Origin: Spartinivicinus poritis
GTDB lineage: Bacteria; Pseudomonadota; Gammaproteobacteria; Pseudomonadales; Zooshikellaceae
DNA: 64,000 nt
NCBI RefSeq assembly: GCF_028858535.1
Contig: NZ_JAPMOU010000014.1
Span: 1 to 64,000, forward strand
Reading direction: 5' to 3'
The notes beneath the pieces are model-generated. The model ran no database searches. It was not told the origin of the DNA and saw only the letters and a program-made list of their open reading frames with translations. A program made the translations under genes and the position numbers. Shown one piece after another: positions 57,315 to 64,000 of this stretch (positions within the stretch are counted from its first letter, which is position 1; every line of letters begins with the position of its first letter).

Positions 57315-58247
57315 ATGAATATTATTATTGTCCGACGAAAGCTAGATAGATCGCGAACATTTCATATTGGCCCTTTTGGGCTTACATTTCTTGTACTTAC
57401 TCTACTTGTTGCTCTTATCAGCCTCTCTATTTGGGGCACCTATACCTACCTGACCCCTCTTTCAGCTCAATCCCTTAATAATCAAACTACTCAACATTGG
57501 CAAGGAGAAATAGCCAGTCAGCGACGTGAGCTTAGTGCACTTAAGGATCAGGCGACCGCTGAGCTGGATGCGTTAGCATTACGAGTGTCTCAGTTACAAA
57601 GTCGACTAGTTAGGCTAGATGCTTTGGGCGAGCGTCTTACCCAAATAGCTGACTTAGATAATGGTGAGTTTGATTTTAGTGAGCCTCCTGGGTTAGGTGG
57701 TCCTGAATCTAATGATATTGATGAAGCATTTAAGCCTCCTCAATTTATTGACCTGATAGATCAGCTGATCAAACAAATCGACAACCGAGAAGCTCAATTA
57801 GAGTTGTTAGGTGATTTAATTACCTCGCGAAAAATAAAGAGTGACGTATTAATCGCAGGTAGCCCAATAAGGAAAGGCTGGCTATCTTCTCGATTTGGTC
57901 GGCGAACAGACCCTATCAATGGGCGTTATGCCTGGCATAAAGGTGTTGATTTTGCGGGTAAATATGGATCTGGTATTTTTTCTGTGGGGTCGGGAGTAAT
58001 TACATGGGCTGGCTCACGAGGTGGCTATGGCAACATGGTTGAAGTGAATCATGGTAATGGTTTTGTTACTCGTTATGCTCATAACAGTAAAATCTTAGTT
58101 AAAGTAGGTGACTTAGTAAAAAAAGGGCAAAAAATTGCTTTAATGGGCAGCAGTGGACGAGCAACAGGTCCACATGTTCATTTTGAAGTGTATAAAGACG
58201 GAAAAGCTGTTAACCCCGCCAGATACATTTCCCGTGCAAATGGGTAA
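57315..58247 (+). CDS. M23-family murein endopeptidase, membrane-anchored
   Basis: A 310-residue periplasmic LytM-type peptidase anchored by one TM (about 21-44), followed by a coiled coil (about 60-115). The catalytic domain (about 190-305) keeps the zinc ligands: His/Asp in WHKGVDFAG and His in PHVHFEV, plus the supporting His in TRYAHNSK. It is therefore likely active in cleaving stem-peptide crosslinks. It lies between lpxC and secA, a placement shared with Pseudomonas. No clear Shine-Dalgarno precedes the ATG; no SecM is present. Confidence 0.9.
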   Translation: MNIIIVRRKLDRSRTFHIGPFGLTFLVLTLLVALISLSIWGTYTYLTPLSAQSLNNQTTQHWQGEIASQRRELSALKDQATAELDALALRVSQLQSRLVRLDALGERLTQIADLDNGEFDFSEPPGLGGPESNDIDEAFKPPQFIDLIDQLIKQIDNREAQLELLGDLITSRKIKSDVLIAGSPIRKGWLSSRFGRRTDPINGRYAWHKGVDFAGKYGSGIFSVGSGVITWAGSRGGYGNMVEVNHGNGFVTRYAHNSKILVKVGDLVKKGQKIALMGSSGRATGPHVHFEVYKDGKAVNPARYISRANG

Positions 58248-58416
58248 ACCGATAAGCACTTTGAGTAGTTTCTCTTAAAAGCTGTGGTAATGCTTTCTTG
58301 TCTAAAGTAAATAGCGTTACAATCCAGCTACTTTATCTAAGTTTATTTTATAAAATCAGCCGAGCATTTGAGATGCTGTCTGGTATTAATCTTGTGGACA
58401 CAATAAGTAAACGATT

Positions 58417-61125
58417 ATGTTAGCGCCTTTAGTTCGAAAAGTCTTTGGTAGTAAAAATGACCGCCAGTTACGCCGGATGCGTAAAGTAGTGAAAGCAGTG
58501 AGTGCTCTAGAGGAGTCATTGAGTAAACTGTCAGATGAGCAATTAAAGGCTAAAACTGATGAGTTTCGTGATCGAACCAAAAAAGGTGAGAGCTTAGACA
58601 GCTTATTACCCGAAGCCTTTGCTGTTGTGCGTGAGGCAGGCAAGCGGGTAATGGGGATGCGCCATTTCGATGTTCAATTGATTGGTGGCATGACTCTTCA
58701 CGAAGGACGTATTGCTGAAATGCGTACGGGTGAGGGTAAAACATTGGTAGCAACCTTGCCAGCCTACCTTAATGGCTTATCTGGCAAGGGCGTCCATGTT
58801 GTGACAGTCAATGATTACTTAGCTAGTCGTGATGCAAACTGGATGCGTCCGTTATATGAGTTTCTTGGTTTAACTGTTGGTGTGGTGACATCAGGTCAAG
58901 ACCCAGAATCAAAAAAAGCAGCCTACCAGTCGGATATTACTTACGGGACTAATAATGAATTTGGTTTTGACTACTTGCGGGATAATATGGCATTTAGTTT
59001 AGAGGACAAATTCCAGCGCCCACTTAACTATGCCATTGTAGATGAAGTAGACTCGATTCTGATTGATGAAGCTAGAACTCCTTTGATTATTTCTGGTGCT
59101 GCTGAAGACAGCTCTGAGCTTTACACTGTTATAAATAAACTTATTCCTAAATTACAAAAGCAGGAAGAGGCTGTTGAAGGTCACTTTACTTTAGATGAGA
59201 AAACCCGACAGGTTGAGCTAAATGAGGTTGGACACCAGTTTATAGAGGAGCTGCTGGCCGAAAAGGGAATGCTGGGTGAAGGGGAAAGCCTCTATGCACC
59301 GAACAATCTAAATTTACTCCATCATGTTTACGCTGCTTTAAAAGCCCATCAAATCTTTCATAAAAATATTGATTATATTATTCAAAATGGTCAGGTGTTG
59401 TTAGTTGATGAGCATACAGGCCGGACCATGCCAGGTAGAAGACTTTCTGAAGGTTTACATCAAGCCTTAGAGGCAAAAGAAGGCCTGCAGATTCAAAGCG
59501 AAAGCCAGACCTTAGCATCGACCACCTTCCAAAACTATTTCCGTTTGTATGAAAAATTGTCAGGTATGACAGGGACTGCAGATACTGAGGCAGTTGAGCT
59601 AAGACAAATTTATGGTTTAGACGTTATTGTCATTCCTACCCATAAGCCGATGGTGAGGAAAGACTATAACGACTTGGTTTATCTCAGTATCGAAGAAAAA
59701 TATGATGCGGTAATTGAAGACATTAAAGAAAATGTAGCCAAGCATCGCCCTATCTTGGTAGGTACCGCTTCCATTGAGTCTTCTGAACGAGTTTCTAGTG
59801 CATTAAAGAAAGCGGGAATTGAACACCAAGTATTAAATGCGAAATTCCACGAAAAAGAAGCTGAAATTATAGCCCAAGCAGGTAGACCTGGTGCTGTAAC
59901 TATTGCTACCAACATGGCAGGCCGTGGTACAGATATTATGTTGGGAGGTAACTGGGAAGCGGAAGTCGCTAATCTAGAAAACCCAACAGAAGAGCAAATT
60001 AATAGCATTAAAGCTGAGTGGCAAGAACGGCATCAACAGGTATTAGATGCTGGTGGCCTACATATTATTGGTACTGAACGTCATGAGTCACGACGTATTG
60101 ATAACCAGCTAAGGGGCCGTTCAGGTCGTCAGGGTGACCCAGGCTCTAGCCGCTTTTATTTATCTCTTGAAGATAGCCTCATGCGTATTTTTGCCTCTGA
60201 TGGTATTCGCAACTTAATGCAGCGGCTTGGTATGGAAAAAGGTGAAGCCATTGAGCACCGAATGGTGACCAATGCTATTGAAAAAGCCCAACGTAAAGTC
60301 GAAGGTCGCAACTATGACATTCGCAAAGCCTTATTAGAATATGATGATGTGGCTAATGAGCAGCGTAAGTACATCTATAGCTTCCGTAATAAGGTAATGA
60401 GTGAAGATGACCTATCTGAAATGGTTACAGAATTCCGAGAAGATGTCTTGGAACAGGCAATTAACCAGTTTATTCCTCCTCAAAGCTTGCAGGAAATGTG
60501 GGATATCAATGGTTTAGAGGAGCACTTATCCTCAGAGTTTGGTATTAATCTATCTATTCAGCAGTGGCTGGATGAAGATGACAAACTCTATGAAGAGCCA
60601 CTAAGGGAAAAAATTAAACAACATTTGTTGGAAGATTATCAGTCTAAGGAAGAGCTAGCAGGTGCTTCTGTTCTTCGTATGTTCGAAAAGCAAATGTTGT
60701 TAAGAGTATTGGATGATAAGTGGAAAGAGCATCTGGCAACTATGGACTACCTGCGCCAAGGTATTCACTTACGTGGTTATGCACAGAAAAATCCTAAACA
60801 AGAATATAAGCGTGAGTCATTTGAGCTGTTCCAACAACTGCTTGAAGATATTAAGCATGAAACCATCAAAATTCTTTCCCATGTACAAGTCAAACAAGAT
60901 GATAATACAGAAGAAGTAGAGCGCCAGCGTAGGGCTGCTTTAGCTAAACAAATGGAGTTTCAGCATGCTGAGGCGGCAAGCATGACTGGTGAGCCAGCTT
61001 CGGAAGAAGGTGATGAGCACGCTAATACACCATTTATTCGCCAGGAACGAAAAGTTGGGCGTAACGAGCCTTGTCCTTGTGGGTCTGGAAAGAAATATAA
61101 ACAATGTCATGGTAAGATTGTATAA
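58417..61125 (+). CDS. secA: Preprotein translocase ATPase SecA
   Basis: A 902-residue motor ATPase that drives proteins through SecYEG. Walker A MRTGEGKT with K108, Walker B in [17 protein letters not shown], motif [26 protein letters not shown] (helicase motif VI), and the C-terminal zinc/SecB-binding [13 protein letters not shown] (C886, C888, C897, H898). Length matches E. coli (901). Monocistronic, with its own terminator. Confidence 0.99.
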   Translation: MLAPLVRKVFGSKNDRQLRRMRKVVKAVSALEESLSKLSDEQLKAKTDEFRDRTKKGESLDSLLPEAFAVVREAGKRVMGMRHFDVQLIGGMTLHEGRIAEMRTGEGKTLVATLPAYLNGLSGKGVHVVTVNDYLASRDANWMRPLYEFLGLTVGVVTSGQDPESKKAAYQSDITYGTNNEFGFDYLRDNMAFSLEDKFQRPLNYAIVDEVDSILIDEARTPLIISGAAEDSSELYTVINKLIPKLQKQEEAVEGHFTLDEKTRQVELNEVGHQFIEELLAEKGMLGEGESLYAPNNLNLLHHVYAALKAHQIFHKNIDYIIQNGQVLLVDEHTGRTMPGRRLSEGLHQALEAKEGLQIQSESQTLASTTFQNYFRLYEKLSGMTGTADTEAVELRQIYGLDVIVIPTHKPMVRKDYNDLVYLSIEEKYDAVIEDIKENVAKHRPILVGTASIESSERVSSALKKAGIEHQVLNAKFHEKEAEIIAQAGRPGAVTIATNMAGRGTDIMLGGNWEAEVANLENPTEEQINSIKAEWQERHQQVLDAGGLHIIGTERHESRRIDNQLRGRSGRQGDPGSSRFYLSLEDSLMRIFASDGIRNLMQRLGMEKGEAIEHRMVTNAIEKAQRKVEGRNYDIRKALLEYDDVANEQRKYIYSFRNKVMSEDDLSEMVTEFREDVLEQAINQFIPPQSLQEMWDINGLEEHLSSEFGINLSIQQWLDEDDKLYEEPLREKIKQHLLEDYQSKEELAGASVLRMFEKQMLLRVLDDKWKEHLATMDYLRQGIHLRGYAQKNPKQEYKRESFELFQQLLEDIKHETIKILSHVQVKQDDNTEEVERQRRAALAKQMEFQHAEAASMTGEPASEEGDEHANTPFIRQERKVGRNEPCPCGSGKKYKQCHGKIV

Positions 61126-61170
61126 ACTATACATAACTCAATAAGATATTTTGTTAATTAGAAGTAATTT

Positions 61171-61199
61171 AAAAAAGGCGACGGTAGTCGCCTTTTTTG
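61171..61199 (+). terminator. Rho-independent terminator after secA
   Basis: AAAAAAGGCGAC-GGTA-GTCGCCTTTTTT: a strong stem with flanking A- and T-runs. Confidence 0.93.
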
Positions 61200-61215
61200 T
61201 GAGGTAGTAAGAAAT

Positions 61216-62433
61216 ATGGCGGTCGGCTTAGAGTCTATAAAGCAACTGTTGCCTGTTCCAGGTGTAAAGTTGTCAGCAGTTTCTGCTGGTATCAAAAAAA
61301 ATCTACGAACAGACTTAGCATTACTGCAGTTTAGGGTTGGTAGCACTGTAGCAGGGGTTTTTACCCAAAACCGTTTTTGTGCTGCCCCGGTTCAAGTGGC
61401 AAAGCAACATTTATCGCAACAGCCTTTAGCACTATTAATCAATGCGGGAAATGCTAATGCAGGAACAGGCCAGCAGGGCTTGGAAGATGCTTACTGTAGT
61501 TGTGAGGTGACAGCAGAACAGTTAGGCCTGACGCAACAACAAGTATTGCCTTTTTCGACAGGGGTTATTGGAGAACCATTACCTGTCAAAAAAATAGAGG
61601 ATGCACTACCCCAACTGGTAAACAAATTAAGTGTTGAGTCCTGGAATCAGGTAGCAGAAGCCATTATGACTACTGATACTCAGGCTAAGGGTATTTCTAA
61701 GCAATTTAGTTGGGCAGGGAAAACTTATACCATCACAGGTATTGCGAAAGGGGCAGGGATGATTAAGCCAAATATGGCCACCATGTTAGCTTTTATTGCA
61801 ACAGACCTTGCTGTTGATCAGTCTTTACTGCAGAAATTAACTGTAGATATAGCGAACCTGTCGTTCAATCGTATTACCATTGATGGTGATACCTCCACTA
61901 ATGATGCCTTTATAGTAGCAGCTACCGGTGCAGCTAATAATGAATTAATAGTGAATACCTGTGATCAGTTATTTCAATTATTTAAAAGCACGCTAATTGA
62001 GGTGGCTAAGCAGCTAGCTCAAATGATTGTGCGTGATGGAGAAGGCGCCACTAAATTTGTCTCCATTAATGTCAATGGTGCAAAAACTGCTCAAGATGCC
62101 TTGGAAGTTGCCTATACAGTGGCACACTCTCCTTTAGTTAAAACCGCCTTATTTGCCAGTGATCCCAATTGGGGCAGAATATTAGCGGCAGTTGGCCGAG
62201 CAGAGATTGCTGAATTAGATGTCAATGAGGTACAGATAAAGCTAAATGATGTTGCCATTGTTGAAAAAGGTGGTCGAGCAGCCAGCTATACAGAAGAGCA
62301 GGGTCAACAGGCAATGGTTGAGTCTGCAATTTCAATTGATATTGAGCTGGGTAATGGCGATTTTGCTGAAACTATCTGGACAACTGACCTTTCCCATGAG
62401 TATGTCAAAATCAATGCTGAATATCGGACCTGA
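61216..62433 (+). CDS. argJ: Glutamate N-acetyltransferase / ornithine acetyltransferase ArgJ
   Basis: A 405-residue enzyme transferring acetyl from N-acetylornithine to glutamate (cyclic arginine pathway). It self-cleaves between A188 and T189 in KPNMATMLAF, the new N-terminal Thr being the nucleophile. Other motifs: NAGNANAGTGQQG near the N terminus, STGVIGEPLPV and DPNWGRILAAVGRA. Whether it is bifunctional (also using acetyl-CoA) cannot be told from sequence. The gap to the Nudix gene is 16 bases, so they are probably co-transcribed. Confidence 0.96.
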   Translation: MAVGLESIKQLLPVPGVKLSAVSAGIKKNLRTDLALLQFRVGSTVAGVFTQNRFCAAPVQVAKQHLSQQPLALLINAGNANAGTGQQGLEDAYCSCEVTAEQLGLTQQQVLPFSTGVIGEPLPVKKIEDALPQLVNKLSVESWNQVAEAIMTTDTQAKGISKQFSWAGKTYTITGIAKGAGMIKPNMATMLAFIATDLAVDQSLLQKLTVDIANLSFNRITIDGDTSTNDAFIVAATGAANNELIVNTCDQLFQLFKSTLIEVAKQLAQMIVRDGEGATKFVSINVNGAKTAQDALEVAYTVAHSPLVKTALFASDPNWGRILAAVGRAEIAELDVNEVQIKLNDVAIVEKGGRAASYTEEQGQQAMVESAISIDIELGNGDFAETIWTTDLSHEYVKINAEYRT

Positions 62434-62449
62434 TAACAGAGAATAAAAT

Positions 62450-63409
62450 ATGCACAAAAAGTCTATTCAGGTTGCAGCGGCGGCGATTATAAATGCTTCA
62501 GGTGAAGTATTAATTGCTAAACGCCCGGATGATAAACACCAAGGGGGTAAGTGGGAGTTTCCTGGAGGCAAGATAGAGCAGGGAGAAACTGTGCAGGCAG
62601 CATTAACGCGAGAGCTATACGAAGAACTTGCTATTCAGGTAATAACTGCTAACCCATTAATTAAAATAACTTATGAGTATCCTGAAAAAGTTGTACAGCT
62701 TGATGTATGGCAAGTAACAGCATTTAGTGGTGATCCTGTTGGCAATGAAGGACAGGCAATTAAGTGGGTGGCAAAAACAAAACTATCAGATTATCAGTTT
62801 CCACCCGCTAATCGCCCTATTCTTCAAGCCTTATTACTACCTGATCATTATTTAATTTCAGGTGGCTTTACTGACCAGGCTGACTGCTTAAGGCGCGTAC
62901 AAACAGCTATAGCTTCAGGCATTCAATTAATACAGCTAAGGGCTACGGACAAACCTATACCACTGGGCTTGGTCAAAGCCTTGGCAGAGTACTGTTATCA
63001 AACAAACGTGAAGCTGCTTATTAAACAGTCAAGTTGTAGTAGAGAGACATATAATCTGGAAGGAGTCTGCGGTGTTCATCTAACGGCAACTGAATTGATG
63101 GATTGCAATGAAGCTGCTATTGCTCAGTATCAAGAGCAGGGTTGGCTAGTTGCTGCCTCCTGCCATAACGCTGAGGAAATTGCTAAGGCTAATGCGTTAG
63201 CTGTGGATTTTATTACTCTTTCACCAATTCAGCCAACGGCGAGCCACTCAGAACAGCCCAGCTTAGGTTGGGAAAAAGCACAGCATTTAATCAATTTAGC
63301 GCAGTGCCCTATTTATTGTCTGGGTGGTCTCGACGCTTCCGATGTAAAGCAGGCCAAGCAGATTGGTGGCCAAGGTGTTGCTGGAATTAGTCAGTTCTGG
63401 CCTAGTTAG
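62450..63409 (+). CDS. Nudix hydrolase (MutT-like) fused to ThiE-like domain
   Basis: A 319-residue fusion. The N-terminal Nudix domain (about 5-130) has a complete Nudix box from GGKIEQGETVQAAL to RELYEEL, expected to hydrolyse oxidised nucleotides such as 8-oxo-dGTP (MutT role). The C-terminal half (about 140-319) resembles thiamine-phosphate synthase: QLIQLRATDK, GVHLTATEL, AASCHNAEEI, LSPIQPTASH and GGLDASDV. However, the metal-binding Asn-Asp of active ThiE is replaced by K192-Q193 in LLIKQ, so thiamine synthesis is doubtful. Such fusions next to argJ are known in Pseudomonas-type genomes. Confidence 0.9.
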   Translation: MHKKSIQVAAAAIINASGEVLIAKRPDDKHQGGKWEFPGGKIEQGETVQAALTRELYEELAIQVITANPLIKITYEYPEKVVQLDVWQVTAFSGDPVGNEGQAIKWVAKTKLSDYQFPPANRPILQALLLPDHYLISGGFTDQADCLRRVQTAIASGIQLIQLRATDKPIPLGLVKALAEYCYQTNVKLLIKQSSCSRETYNLEGVCGVHLTATELMDCNEAAIAQYQEQGWLVAASCHNAEEIAKANALAVDFITLSPIQPTASHSEQPSLGWEKAQHLINLAQCPIYCLGGLDASDVKQAKQIGGQGVAGISQFWPS

Positions 63410-63411
63410 CT

Positions 63412-63618
63412 TTATACTAGCTGGTCAGAGGGGTACTCTGCTAAAAGCTCTTCATCAGGCAGATAAGCAGGATCGCCCGGAATGCGGTGCTGCTCATCTG
63501 CCCAGGCACCTAAATCAATCAGCTGACAGCGTTTTGAGCAGAAGGGTCGAAATTCATTTTTAGGTGTCCAGGGACCTGCTTTTTTGCAGGTAGGGCATTT
63601 AACGATAGCACTAGTCAT
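63412..63618 (-). CDS. yacG: DNA gyrase inhibitor YacG (zinc-binding)
   Basis: A 68-residue zinc protein that binds GyrB and inhibits gyrase in E. coli. The four-Cys zinc site is CPTCKK plus [16 protein letters not shown]. The ATG at 63618 is chosen; a TTG three codons upstream is less likely. It overlaps the end of coaE by 8 bases, the conserved coaE-yacG order. Convergent with the Nudix fusion, with two bases between. Confidence 0.95.
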   Translation of the reverse strand: MTSAIVKCPTCKKAGPWTPKNEFRPFCSKRCQLIDLGAWADEQHRIPGDPAYLPDEELLAEYPSDQLV

Positions 63619-64000
63619 GACAAGCAAATCCTAAATATTGCTGATGAAGCTGGTCCAATTGAGCATAAAGGTGCTGAATAGAACCCTGATTATTAATTAT
63701 ATCATCTGCTCTTTGCTGTTTCTCCTCTCGTGGCATTTGTGTTGCCAATATGCGTTGAGCTTGCTCTTTTGACATCTTGTCTCGCTGGCAGGCTCTAGTG
63801 ATTTGTACTGTTTCAGGCACATCAATGAGTAAAGTGCGGTCAACAAGCAGGTGCTGATCAGTCTCAAATAGTAAAGGGGATACCAGCACTGCATAAGCAG
63901 ATGTAGCCCGCTCTAATGCTGCAATAATTTGTTGTCGAATAAGGGGGTGCAGCAGTTTTTCTAGCCATGTTTTTTCTATTGGTGAGTTGAAAATTAGCTG
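63611..64000 (-). CDS. coaE: Dephospho-CoA kinase CoaE (5' end outside window)
   Basis: The C-terminal 129 residues of the enzyme that phosphorylates dephospho-CoA in the last step of CoA synthesis. Reading is open to the window edge, starting in [21 protein letters not shown]. Visible motifs: [42 protein letters not shown] and [11 protein letters not shown]. The P-loop lies beyond the window. Followed by yacG with an 8-base overlap. Confidence 0.95.
   Translation of the reverse strand, partial: QLIFNSPIEKTWLEKLLHPLIRQQIIAALERATSAYAVLVSPLLFETDQHLLVDRTLLIDVPETVQITRACQRDKMSKEQAQRILATQMPREEKQQRADDIINNQGSIQHLYAQLDQLHQQYLGFACHD

Overview
The window reads as one contiguous piece of an A+T-rich gammaproteobacterial chromosome. 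Housekeeping gene order matches the Pseudomonas/Oceanospirillales type: zapG-zapE, rplM-rpsI, petABC, sspAB, dolP-diaA-yraN-lpoA, rsmI, rnpB, then the whole mraZ-to-lpxC division and wall cluster, secA, argJ and yacG-coaE. A marine member of Oceanospirillales (Zooshikella/Spartinivicinus-like) is my best guess; this is inference from gene order, base composition and abundant small repeats, not from a search. No tRNA, CRISPR array, prophage or complete insertion sequence was seen.

Region 1 (about 1.3-16.6 kb) is accessory and is dominated by signal transduction. It holds a REC-GGDEF-EAL cyclic-di-GMP enzyme, five histidine kinases (sensorless, membrane-bound, Cache-HAMP-GAF hybrid with three receivers, REC-fused and PAS-fused), two stand-alone response regulators and a CheR methyltransferase without a CheB partner. 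Four of the kinases share one catalytic-domain type. Embedded among them is a 656-residue secreted protein with a LapG-type TAAG site near its N terminus, a proline-rich linker, a jelly-roll-like module and a C-terminal type I secretion target. This looks like a miniature LapA-type surface protein and is the most interesting object in the window.

Region 2 (16.7-24.9 kb) carries tesA diverging from ybbA-ybbP, a Yip1-family membrane protein, a decayed gene, cysZ and trxB. The gap at 20.5-21.0 kb is filled by two repeat elements with inverted ends.

Region 3 (24.4-38.3 kb) is conserved core: zapG/zapE, a tas-type aldo-keto reductase inserted before rplM-rpsI, the cytochrome bc1 genes petABC, sspA, sspB, the outer-membrane/wall group dolP-diaA-yraN-lpoA on the minus strand, rsmI and the RNase P RNA gene rnpB. 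A G/C-run hairpin repeat sits in both convergent gaps (zapE/tas and sspB/dolP).

Region 4 (38.5-56.6 kb) is a complete dcw cluster in canonical order (mraZ rsmH ftsL ftsI murE murF mraY murD ftsW murG murC ddl ftsQ ftsA ftsZ lpxC), mostly with stop/start overlaps. It is headed by a strong promoter and four 10-bp-spaced MraZ-type boxes. Region 5 (57.3-64.0 kb) has an M23 endopeptidase, secA, argJ, a Nudix-ThiE fusion, yacG and a coaE cut off by the window edge.
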